Shown here piece by piece: positions 53,982 through 61,983 of a stretch of DNA of 64,000 bases. The stretch is from DASQBT01 sp963746955 (GTDB lineage Bacteria; Pseudomonadota; Gammaproteobacteria; Burkholderiales; Thiobacillaceae): assembly GCA_963746955.1 (NCBI GenBank), contig CAVVDR010000017.1, forward strand, positions 130,034 to 194,033, written 5' to 3'. Each line of letters opens with the position of its first letter. Position 1 is the first letter of the stretch. The notes under the pieces were generated by a model. The model was not told the origin of the DNA. It saw nothing but the letters and a program-made list of their open reading frames with translations, and searched no databases. The position numbers were made by a program, and so were the translations under genes.

Positions 53982-55252
53982 GCGTGAGGCCCGCGCGCCA
54001 GCTTGGCATGGGCGCGGGTGAATTCGCCTGCGCAGATCGCCCCGATGATGGAGATCTCGCCGGCCAGACACAGGCAGGCGGTAACCTCGGCCAGCGCCCG
54101 CGCATGCCCCGCTCCGGCCAGGCCGAGAATTTCCAGACAGGCGTGCTGACTGGGCAGGCCGGTGCCGCCCCCCACGCTCCCGACAATCAGGTTGGGCAGG
54201 GTGACAGCGACATACAGGTCCCCCTCAGGCGTTGCCTCCATGCGAGTCGTGCCGATCGCCGCTTCAGCCACGCAGGCGGCATCCTGGCCGCAGGCGATAA
54301 ACATGGCGGCCAGGCCATTGGCGTAATGGCCCTGAATGCCGACGGTGCCGGACAGGATGCCGCCAGTGGTCGCCATGTGGCCGTATTCGACCATGCGCTC
54401 GACGCTGGTGTGCAGTCCCTCGCTTACCAACTGCGCGGGCAGGCGTACCTCGGCGGTCACTTTCTTGCCGCGCACGTTCTGAAACGATTGGGCGCTGGCC
54501 TTCTTGTCGCCGGAGAAGTTGGCTTCGACAAACGCGCTGCGGGGCTTTATCGGCGCGTTCTCCAGCACCCACTTGAGCGCGGCGTCCGTGGCGATGGTAG
54601 CCATGTTCTGGCCGGCCGCGTCGCCGGTGGAATAAGTCAGGATCAGGTAGAGATGGTTGCCCTCCACGCTGATCTGCAAATCGATGAGCTTGCCGAAGCG
54701 GGTGGTGCTTTCGGCCGCTTGCCTGATCTCGTCATGGTGCGAGAGCACCCAGCCCAGGAAGCGCCCCAGTTCCTCGAAACTGGCAAAGCTGAACGCGGGC
54801 GAACGGGAAACCCCTTCGTTGAGCAGTGCGGCCGTCGCCCCCCCGGCCGCCGTAATCAGCATCGCACCGCGGCTGTAGGACGCCACCAGAGCGGCCTCGG
54901 TGGTGGCCAGCGGGAGATAATAATCGCCCTGCGCGAACAGGCCGTTGACCCGTACGGGGCCGGCGATGCCCACCGGCAGTTTTACCGTGCCGACGAAGTT
55001 CTCGATGTTGCGCCGGTAGCGCTCCATCTGGGCGCTGCTGTGCGGGTCCTGAAGTTCGGCACGGATGGCCGCCTGCCGGTTTAGCACTTGCCAGCGGCGG
55101 TCCAGGGCTTCCGGCGAGATGACGGAGCCGCCTGGCATATGCGGCGCTTCTCCTCCGGTCTTGGGTTTGAGACGCTCAGCCCAACTGTTCAGGCTCGCGC
55201 TTCCCAGCAAACTGGCGAACAAATCGGAGGCGTGGTGATAGCCGACGGTCAT
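53978..55252 (-). CDS. Class I-like HMG-CoA reductase
   Basis: 424 residues from the ATG at 55252 (AAAGGGAGCATC before it). The family catalytic set is complete: Glu119 in LATTEAALVAS, Lys250 in GDKKAS, Asp324 in IACGQDAA, His415 in TRAHAKLAR. ENFVGTVKLPVGIAGP (84-99), STGDAAGQNM (208-217), VGSVGGGTGLPSQ and the AGE near the end follow the NADPH-using class I pattern of Archaea and eukaryotes. Reaction expected: HMG-CoA to mevalonate, or double reduction of a related acyl-CoA. Betaproteobacteria normally use the MEP pathway, and no other mevalonate gene lies in the window. First gene of the operon. Confidence 0.92.
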   Translation of the reverse strand: MTVGYHHASDLFASLLGSASLNSWAERLKPKTGGEAPHMPGGSVISPEALDRRWQVLNRQAAIRAELQDPHSSAQMERYRRNIENFVGTVKLPVGIAGPVRVNGLFAQGDYYLPLATTEAALVASYSRGAMLITAAGGATAALLNEGVSRSPAFSFASFEELGRFLGWVLSHHDEIRQAAESTTRFGKLIDLQISVEGNHLYLILTYSTGDAAGQNMATIATDAALKWVLENAPIKPRSAFVEANFSGDKKASAQSFQNVRGKKVTAEVRLPAQLVSEGLHTSVERMVEYGHMATTGGILSGTVGIQGHYANGLAAMFIACGQDAACVAEAAIGTTRMEATPEGDLYVAVTLPNLIVGSVGGGTGLPSQHACLEILGLAGAGHARALAEVTACLCLAGEISIIGAICAGEFTRAHAKLARGPHA

Positions 55253-55430
55253 GACGATGCTCCCTTTGTGTGCCGCGCTTTGTTTGGCGTGCAATGAGAA
55301 ATCACACACCCCGGTTGCTGGTAGGGATTCTATACTATGCGTGCGCCGCAACAGCGGTAGAGCGGGCGGCGCAGTTGCGGCCAGGCCATCACCGGCACTG
55401 GCGAAACCCGGGCAAAAGGAAAGCCGTTCG
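55253..55430. other. Divergent promoter region between lipid operon and ABC exporter
   Basis: 178 bp separate the HMG-CoA reductase start (minus) from the ABC ATPase start (plus). It must hold the promoters of both units. A TATACTATGCG stretch at about 55330 is a possible -10 region on the plus strand. No clear palindrome was seen. Confidence 0.5.
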
Positions 55431-56102
55431 ATGAGTATGCTGTATGCAGGCAAGGGCATCGCGTTCGACTACCGCCTGGGCACCCAGACTGTGCCGGCCC
55501 TGGTCGACGTGGATCTGCAACTGGAACGCGGCGGATTCTATTGTCTGGCCGGGCCCTCCGGATCGGGCAAGACCACGCTGCTCAATCTGCTCGGCATGAT
55601 CGAGACCCTCCAGACGGGCAGCCTGTTGTTTGACGGCACCGACCTGGCCGCGATCGGCGAGGCCGAGAAGAATCGCATTCGCCGCTTCCGCCTGGGCTTC
55701 GTGTTCCAGACTTTCAACCTGTTTCCCGTCCTGCGTGCCGAAGAGAACGTGGAGTATTTTCTGCATCGCCAGGGTGTCCCGGCAGCCGAGAGAAAGCGGC
55801 GCGTGAACGACGCGCTCAATGCTGTCGGGTTGTCGGAACACCGGCGCAAGCGGCCCGCCGAAATGAGCGGCGGACAGCGCCAGCGGGTGGCGATTGCGCG
55901 CGCGCTCGCCAAGCGGCCGGACGTCATCATCGGCGACGAGCCCACTGCCAGCCTGGACCAGGAAACCGGCAAGGGCATCATCGATACGCTCACCGCGCTC
56001 AGCAGCGATTCGGGGGTAACGATGATTCTTTCCAGTCACGACCCCATGGTGCTCACGCGCGCGCAGCACGTGATCACGCTGCGCGACGGGAGGATCGTCT
56101 GA
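55431..56102 (+). CDS. ABC exporter ATPase (LolD/MacB type)
   Basis: 223 residues. Walker A GPSGSGKTT (~39-47), Q-loop FVFQTFNLFP, signature EMSGGQRQRVAIARAL and Walker B VIIGDEPTASLD with a late His in LSSHDP. Short length and sequence put it in the LolD/MacB/FtsE group that works with FtsX-like permeases to extract lipids or lipoproteins or export peptides mechanically. The ATG at 55431 is chosen as the start of the homologous region. Its stop overlaps the permease start by one base. Confidence 0.9.
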   Translation: MSMLYAGKGIAFDYRLGTQTVPALVDVDLQLERGGFYCLAGPSGSGKTTLLNLLGMIETLQTGSLLFDGTDLAAIGEAEKNRIRRFRLGFVFQTFNLFPVLRAEENVEYFLHRQGVPAAERKRRVNDALNAVGLSEHRRKRPAEMSGGQRQRVAIARALAKRPDVIIGDEPTASLDQETGKGIIDTLTALSSDSGVTMILSSHDPMVLTRAQHVITLRDGRIV

Positions 56103-57307
56103 TGATTGTGCGGCTCGCCTTACGCAACCTGCTGCGCAATCCGCGCCGCACCGCGGCGCTTGTACTCACCGTCGCCGTGGGCACCGGCTCGTTGTTCCTG
56201 TTCCATGGGTTCAACAACGGCATCATGAACCAGTACCGCGACAACACGATCCATGCCCGTTTCGGTCATGGCCAGATCCAGACCAGGGGATACGGCGACC
56301 GCGTGTATGAGCGTCCCTGGGAACACTGGATCGAGAATCCGGAACGCCTGCGCCATGAACTGCTGGATATTCCCGGGGTGCGGCAGGTCTTCCCGCGCGT
56401 GGAGTTTCCTGCGCTGCTGTCCAGCGGCCGCATCACGGTCAGCGGCAAAGGCCAGGGGGTGGACGGGCCGGAAGAGTCCCGCTTCTTCAACACCCTGAAT
56501 TTTGTCGCCGGCAAGAATCTGTCCGACGAGCCGACCGGCATGGTCCTGGGCGTGGGCATTGCCCGAGGTCTGGGGGTGGGGGTGGGCGATGCAGTCACCG
56601 TGATGGCGCGCGGCGCGCGGGGCGGCATGAGCCAGTCCGAGCTGAAGGTGACGGGCATTTTCCATACCGGGCTCAAGGAGTTTGACGACACCGTGTTCCG
56701 CATCCCCCTTGGCGTGGCAATGTCCCTGCTGGAGACGGACCGGGTCGAGAGCATCGCTTTGGGACTCGCTTCGGCGGACGATTTCGGCGCGGTGGCAAAC
56801 TTTGTCCGCATTCGCCATCCCGAGCTCGAGGCTGTTCCATTCGCGGTTCTGGACCAGGTTTACTACCAGCATTCCGTGGATTGGCTCAATGCCCAGTTCG
56901 GCGTCATTCAAGTCATCATCATCGCCATCATCGTGCTGGGCATCTTCAATACCGTGTCCACTGGCATTCTCGAACGCAAGCAGGAAATCGGCACCCTGCG
57001 GGCCAACGGCGAAAGCCGTTACGAAGTCCTGCGTCTGCTCGGCGTCGAGGGATTGGCGCTGGGTGTGCTGGGCGCGGCACTGGGGCTCGTCCTGGTGCTG
57101 GTGCTCAATGCCACCGCGCTCGCGAGCGGCATCCTCATGCCGCCTGCTCCGGGCATTACGCGCCAGTTCCTGGTAATGATCGAGTTGACGCCCCTGATGG
57201 CAGCCAAGACCGCCACGCTGGGAATCTGCACTGCCTTGCTGGGCACCCTGATCGCCGGCCTGCGGGTTACCCGCATGGGGATTGCCGAGGCGCTGCGCGC
57301 CTTCTGA
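56102..57307 (+). CDS. FtsX/LolC-type ABC permease
   Basis: 401 residues. Four membrane helices: one near the N-terminus (NPRRTAALVLTVAVGTGSLFLF) and three after ~270 (VIIIAIIVLGIFNTVSTGILER, LGVLGAALGLVLVLVL, TATLGICTALLGTLIAGLRV), with a large periplasmic domain between them (~45-265). GILERKQEIGTLRANGESRYEVLRL is the coupling helix typical of LolC/E and MacB. It is expressed with the ATPase. Divergence from the lipid operon suggests a lipid-linked substrate, which is inferred. Confidence 0.88.
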   Translation: MIVRLALRNLLRNPRRTAALVLTVAVGTGSLFLFHGFNNGIMNQYRDNTIHARFGHGQIQTRGYGDRVYERPWEHWIENPERLRHELLDIPGVRQVFPRVEFPALLSSGRITVSGKGQGVDGPEESRFFNTLNFVAGKNLSDEPTGMVLGVGIARGLGVGVGDAVTVMARGARGGMSQSELKVTGIFHTGLKEFDDTVFRIPLGVAMSLLETDRVESIALGLASADDFGAVANFVRIRHPELEAVPFAVLDQVYYQHSVDWLNAQFGVIQVIIIAIIVLGIFNTVSTGILERKQEIGTLRANGESRYEVLRLLGVEGLALGVLGAALGLVLVLVLNATALASGILMPPAPGITRQFLVMIELTPLMAAKTATLGICTALLGTLIAGLRVTRMGIAEALRAF

Positions 57308-57424
57308 ATGTCATGATGTCTTGACGCCAGCCTGGGAAACGCGGCGATCGAAGTTCAATGAATCGCTGTTATATTCCGCTGTCGATCACGCGCCTCTTGT
57401 CCGGCGTCGGGGAACGGTAATGCG

Positions 57425-59155
57425 ATGAGTGAGCACAAACAGTTCTTTCCCCGCCAGGTCGTGGAGGCGGGGGGAAATCGCTGGGACTGGGCACTGCTGC
57501 CGATCATTCTGGCCGTGTTTGTGCTGCTCGCCTACGCGGCGCAGCAGATGACCCGGCCTTATCAACTGGGCGAAGTGCTGCCCCTGTCGCTCGATCCGCT
57601 CAATCTGCCCTACTACCTGCTGCGCACCACACTGCGCATGTTCATCGCGCTGGCGGCCTCCATCCTGTTCAGTTGCGCGTTCGCGGTGTTGGCGACCAAG
57701 GTGCGTGCGGCCGAGAAGGTGCTGGTGCCGCTGCTCGACATCCTTCAGTCCATTCCCATCCTGGGCTTCTTGTCCATTACCGTCGCGGGCTTCATCGCGC
57801 TGTTCCCGGGCAACCTGCTGGGTGTCGAATGCGCAGCCATTTTCGCCATCTTCACCTCGCAGGCCTGGAATATGGCCTTCAGCCTGTATCAATCCCTGCG
57901 CACCGTTCCGGAAGAATTGCAGGAGGCGGCGGGCGTGTTCCAGTTGTCCGGCTGGCAGCGTTTCTGGCGGCTGGATCTGCCGTTTGCCATGCCGGGGCTG
58001 CTGTGGAACATGATGATGTCCATGTCCGGCGGCTGGTTCTTCGTCGTCGCGTCCGAGGCGATCTCGGTTTCGCACCAGCACATCAAGCTGCCCGGCATCG
58101 GCTCCTATATCGCGCTGGCCATCGAGGCGCGCGACCTGCAAGCGGTAGGCTGGGCGATCGGGGCAATGCTGATCGGCATTCTGCTCTACGACCAGATGTT
58201 CTTCCGTCCCTTGCTTGCCTGGGCGGACAAGTTTCGCTTTGAAGAGTCAGACAGTGAAACCGCCCCGCAGTCCTGGCTGCTGACCTGGTTGCGGCGTACG
58301 GATCGCATCCAGGGAGTGGTTGCGGCATCAATCCGGCTGCTGGAACGCTCCTTCGCGTTGTTCCGGCGCGAATACGACGGCACCTCGATCCGCGCCCGTC
58401 CGCATCTCCTGTCCTCCACGCCGGCGCGGGTCTGGGATGCAGTCATTGCCGCGGCGGCCTTCTATGCAGTGTGGACGCTGGTGCACTTCATCCATGCGGA
58501 GGTGGGTTGGGCCGAAGCAGCGCGCGTATTTGTCCTCGGCGTCTACACTTTGACCCGGGTGATCATTCTGATCGGTTTGGCGGCCCTGATCTGGGTCCCG
58601 GTCGGGGTGTGGCTGGGCATGAACCCCAAAATCTCGAGCCGCATGCAGGCGGTGGCGCAGTTCCTCGCCGCCTTCCCGGCCAATCTGTTCTTCCCCATCG
58701 CGGTCATGACCATTGTTCGCTTCGGCCTCAACCCGGACATCTGGCTGTCGCCGCTGATGATCCTCGGCACGCAGTGGTACCTCCTGTTCAATGTGATTGC
58801 GGGCGCCTCCACCGTGCCCACCGAACTGCGCTATGCGGCGCAAAACGTCGGCCTGACCGGCTGGCTCAAATGGCGGCGCTACCTGTTGCCCGCGATTTTT
58901 CCCAGTTTTGTCACGGGCGCGATCACCGCCACCGGAGGCTCATGGAACGCCAGCATCGTTGCCGAATACGTGACCTGGGGCAAGACTACGCTCAAGGCCC
59001 ATGGGATCGGCAGTTATATTGCCGAAATGACTGCGGCTGGAGACTTTCCCCGCATCGCGCTGGGGATCTGCATCATGTGCGTGTTCGTGATGGGCCTGAA
59101 CCATTTTCTCTGGCGTCGCCTCTATCAGATGACGCAGGATAGGATGCACTTTTGA
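57425..59155 (+). CDS. Fused double NitT/TauT-type ABC permease
   Basis: 576 residues with two BPD_transp_1 permease halves in one chain: residues ~60-270 with the EAA-like loop ELQEAAGVFQLSGWQRFWRLDLP and ~370-570 with TELRYAAQNVGLTGWLKWRRYLLP. Each half has about six helices. The single-chain dimer pairs with the ATPase that follows 10 bp later. The family imports nitrate, sulfonates, bicarbonate and the like when a binding protein is present, but none is found here. It starts 117 bp after the FtsX-like gene, so it may be separately transcribed. Confidence 0.87.
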   Translation: MSEHKQFFPRQVVEAGGNRWDWALLPIILAVFVLLAYAAQQMTRPYQLGEVLPLSLDPLNLPYYLLRTTLRMFIALAASILFSCAFAVLATKVRAAEKVLVPLLDILQSIPILGFLSITVAGFIALFPGNLLGVECAAIFAIFTSQAWNMAFSLYQSLRTVPEELQEAAGVFQLSGWQRFWRLDLPFAMPGLLWNMMMSMSGGWFFVVASEAISVSHQHIKLPGIGSYIALAIEARDLQAVGWAIGAMLIGILLYDQMFFRPLLAWADKFRFEESDSETAPQSWLLTWLRRTDRIQGVVAASIRLLERSFALFRREYDGTSIRARPHLLSSTPARVWDAVIAAAAFYAVWTLVHFIHAEVGWAEAARVFVLGVYTLTRVIILIGLAALIWVPVGVWLGMNPKISSRMQAVAQFLAAFPANLFFPIAVMTIVRFGLNPDIWLSPLMILGTQWYLLFNVIAGASTVPTELRYAAQNVGLTGWLKWRRYLLPAIFPSFVTGAITATGGSWNASIVAEYVTWGKTTLKAHGIGSYIAEMTAAGDFPRIALGICIMCVFVMGLNHFLWRRLYQMTQDRMHF

Positions 59156-59165
59156 GGACCAGGGT

Positions 59166-60479
59166 ATGAGCGCTTCCATTATCGAACTCAAAGCCGTGGG
59201 CAAATCCTTCCATTCGGGGGGCGGGGCGCCCCGTGCGGTGCTGGAAGGCATCGACTTCAGTCTGCAAGAGGGAGAAATCGTCGCCCTGCTGGGCAAGTCC
59301 GGCTCCGGCAAGTCCACCCTGTTGCGCATCATGGCTGGATTGATCAGCAGCGATGCAGGGGAAGTCCTGTACCGCGGGCTGCCGCTCTACGGCACGGCGC
59401 GCGACATCAGCATGGTATTTCAGTCCTTTGCCTTGTTCCCGTGGCTGACGGTGCAAAAGAACGTGGAGCTGGGACTGGAGGCGCGCGGCATGGCGCCGGA
59501 TCAACGCGAGAGCCGCGCCAAAGAGGCGATCGACATGATCGGTCTGTCGGGCTTCGAGGGCGCGCTGCCGCGCGAGCTGTCAGGCGGAATGCGCCAGCGC
59601 GTCGGCATTGCCCGCGCCCTGGTGCTGGAGCCCGAAGTGCTCCTGATGGACGAAGCTTTTTCCGCCCTCGATGTGCTGACCGGCGAACGCCTGCGCGATG
59701 ACATTCTGGATCTGTGGGACACGGGTCGGCTTTCCACCAAGGCGATGCTGGTCGTTTCACACAATATCGAGGAGGCGGTGATGATGGCTGACCGGGTTCT
59801 GGTTTTTGCCAGTGACCCGGGCCGCATCCGGTCCCAGTTGCGGGTTGCTTTGCGGCGTCCGCGCGAGGTTGAAAGCACGGAAATCCGCAGCCTGATCGAC
59901 GAGGTCTACGCGCTGATCACCGCCGGTGCGGCACGCCGGCCGGGCAAGGCGGCCGAAAAGGAGGTCAGGCTGCAACTGGGGGATCGCCTTCCGGAAGCCG
60001 ATATTGCGCGCATGGAGGGCCTGCTGGAATTGTTGGCCGGCGAGCCTTTCCTGGGTCGGGCGGACTTGCCGCGCCTCGCCGAAGGAACCCAGCTTACCGA
60101 CGACGAACTGCTGCACGTCTCCAGCGCCCTGGCCCTGCTGGGGCTCGCCCAGATCGCCCAGGGCGACATCCTCATCACCCCGCTCGGCCAACGTTATGTG
60201 GACGGCAACAACACGCTGCGGCAGGAAATTTTCGGCCAGCAGATACTGACCCACGTACCCCTCGTGGCGTACATCCGCCACGGCCTCGAGCAGGACCCCT
60301 CAGGCGATCTGCCCGAGGAGTTATTTCTCAAGCTGTTGCGCTACACGCTTGATGAGACCGAAGCCGAGCGCGTGCTGCGCGTGGCGATCCAATGGGGACG
60401 TTACGGCGAAGTGTTCGAATACGATTTCAATACGGGGGTGATCCACCTGCCGCAAGGCGAAGAGGTGGATTCCGGGTAG
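59166..60479 (+). CDS. NitT/TauT-type ABC ATPase with C-terminal AAA-associated domain
   Basis: 437 residues. Walker A GKSGSGKST (~45-53), Q-loop MVFQSFALFPWL, signature ELSGGMRQRVGIARALV and Walker B VLLMDEAFSALD fill the first ~240 residues. The C-terminal ~150 residues (DRLPEADIARMEGLLELL; LTDDELLHVSSALALLGLA) match the AAA-associated helical domain that follows some NrtD/TauB-like ATPases. That part may sense a ligand or regulate the pump. No substrate-binding protein gene is next to it. Confidence 0.88.
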   Translation: MSASIIELKAVGKSFHSGGGAPRAVLEGIDFSLQEGEIVALLGKSGSGKSTLLRIMAGLISSDAGEVLYRGLPLYGTARDISMVFQSFALFPWLTVQKNVELGLEARGMAPDQRESRAKEAIDMIGLSGFEGALPRELSGGMRQRVGIARALVLEPEVLLMDEAFSALDVLTGERLRDDILDLWDTGRLSTKAMLVVSHNIEEAVMMADRVLVFASDPGRIRSQLRVALRRPREVESTEIRSLIDEVYALITAGAARRPGKAAEKEVRLQLGDRLPEADIARMEGLLELLAGEPFLGRADLPRLAEGTQLTDDELLHVSSALALLGLAQIAQGDILITPLGQRYVDGNNTLRQEIFGQQILTHVPLVAYIRHGLEQDPSGDLPEELFLKLLRYTLDETEAERVLRVAIQWGRYGEVFEYDFNTGVIHLPQGEEVDSG

Positions 60480-60869
60480 GTCTCTTCACCTGCACGATGC
60501 ACGGTCAGTGAGCGTTCGCAAGCGGCATCCCGGATTTCATGGCTACTTCGGCCCGGACAGTCAGATCAGGGCGCGGGCTTTTGCCTTTTGCATTCCACGG
60601 TCATGACACGAGTGATCACTGCAAGTCGGGCCTGGGGTACGAGGATGCATCCTCCTGCCCATTTCCCGGGTAAATTCATTATGCCCAATTGCATATATTC
60701 ATACTGCCCATATGGGTATATGCTTTCTTCCCATCGTGCCGTGCCCCACTGCCCAGATTGCCAGATTGCGCCCCGCGCGCATTGGACTGCAAAGGAGTCA
60801 CTTGTCCGCACTCGGCAAAGTAATTCAACCTGCAAATGAGCGCCGGAAACCACACCGGTAAGTGAGAGG
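60480..60869. other. Intergenic region with nested palindromes
   Basis: No protein gene is supported; the minus-strand frame 60566-60901 has no RBS or protein character. It contains GCATATA (60691-60697) paired with TATATGC (60717-60723) around a perfect CCCATATGGG (60707-60716). This may be an operator for the downstream regulator gene. Confidence 0.45.
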
Positions 60870-61964
60870 ATACCGACGGACACGCTTCCAACCATCCTCA
60901 CAGTCGATGATTCGCCGGCGAACCTCGCAATTCTCAGTGCTGCACTGCAGCCAGGCTACCGGGTGCTGGCGGCCAAATCGGGCGAACGGGCGCTGCGAAT
61001 TGCAGCCGGGCCGGGCACGCCGGACCTGATACTGCTCGACGTGATGATGCCGGGCATGGACGGCTACGAGGTGTTCGAAAAGTTGCGCGTCAATCCCGCA
61101 ACCCGCCACATCCCGGTCATCTTCATCACTTCCATGAGCGGCGAGGAATCGGAATTGCGCGCCCTGAAACTGGGCGCGGCGGACTTCATCACCAAGCCCA
61201 TCGCACCCCCCGTCGTGCTTGCCCGTGTTCGCACCCAACTGGAATTGAAGCGGGCGCGGGACTTGATGGCCGACCAGAACACCTTCCTCGAAGCCGAAGT
61301 CGCACGGCGCATGGCGGAAAGCGATCTGATCCAGATGGTCGGCATCCGGGCCCTGGCCCACCTGGCGGAAATTCGCGATCCGGAAACCGGCAACCACATC
61401 CTGCGCACCCAGCGCTATGTCCGGGAACTGGCTTTGCGCGTGCGGAAGCATCCGCGTTTCCGCGTCATTCTGAGCGACCGCTACATTGACCTGCTCACCC
61501 GCTCGGCTCCCCTGCACGACATCGGCAAGGTGGCTATTCCAGACGCCATCCTGCAGAAGCCGGGGCCGCTCACTGCGGCGGAATGGGACATCATGAAGAC
61601 CCATTCCCAGAAGGGCGCAGAGGCCATCGAACTGGCCGAACGCGATGTCGAACAGCCGGTGGAGTTTCTCGATCTGGCCAAGGAAATTGCCCACTGGCAC
61701 CATGAACGATGGAATGGCAGCGGCTATCCGGACGGACTCGCCGGCGAGGACATTCCGCTTTCAGCCCGTCTCATGGCGGTGGCCGACGTGTTTGACGCCC
61801 TCATCTCGCCGCGCGTCTACAAGCTCCCCGTTCCCTGGGACACGGCCCGCGACTTCATCGCCGCCGGCCGTGGTGCGCAATTCGATCCTGACATCACCGA
61901 TAGCTTCCTGGCCGGCTTCGACGCATTCGCTGCCATCGCCCGCCGGCACAGCGATCCAGCCTAG
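60870..61964 (+). CDS. HD-GYP response regulator, start codon unclear
   Basis: The reading frame encodes a complete receiver domain from about 60888 (PTILTVDDSPANLAIL, phospho-acceptor in LILLDVMMPGMDGYEVF) and an HD-GYP domain (HDIGKVAIPDAILQKPG; HHERWNGSGYPDGLAGEDIP; RLMAVADVFDALIS). It should hydrolyse cyclic di-GMP when phosphorylated. There is no ATG, GTG or TTG between the upstream in-frame stop and the conserved receiver start; only ATA at 60870 follows an RBS-like GTGAGAGG, too close for normal spacing. The first canonical codon (GTG, 60963) would delete the acidic pocket. Thus a rare start, a point mutation or an error is likely. Confidence 0.82.
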   Translation: MPTDTLPTILTVDDSPANLAILSAALQPGYRVLAAKSGERALRIAAGPGTPDLILLDVMMPGMDGYEVFEKLRVNPATRHIPVIFITSMSGEESELRALKLGAADFITKPIAPPVVLARVRTQLELKRARDLMADQNTFLEAEVARRMAESDLIQMVGIRALAHLAEIRDPETGNHILRTQRYVRELALRVRKHPRFRVILSDRYIDLLTRSAPLHDIGKVAIPDAILQKPGPLTAAEWDIMKTHSQKGAEAIELAERDVEQPVEFLDLAKEIAHWHHERWNGSGYPDGLAGEDIPLSARLMAVADVFDALISPRVYKLPVPWDTARDFIAAGRGAQFDPDITDSFLAGFDAFAAIARRHSDPA

Positions 61965-61983
61965 AAGCCCGGCCACGGTCCCC

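Noticed and set aside
45349..55252. Reading the operon as a complete archaeal ether-lipid pathway
   Set aside because: No glyceryl-phosphate prenyltransferase (GGGP synthase), prenyl diphosphate synthase or reductase gene is present, so only a partial resemblance can be claimed.
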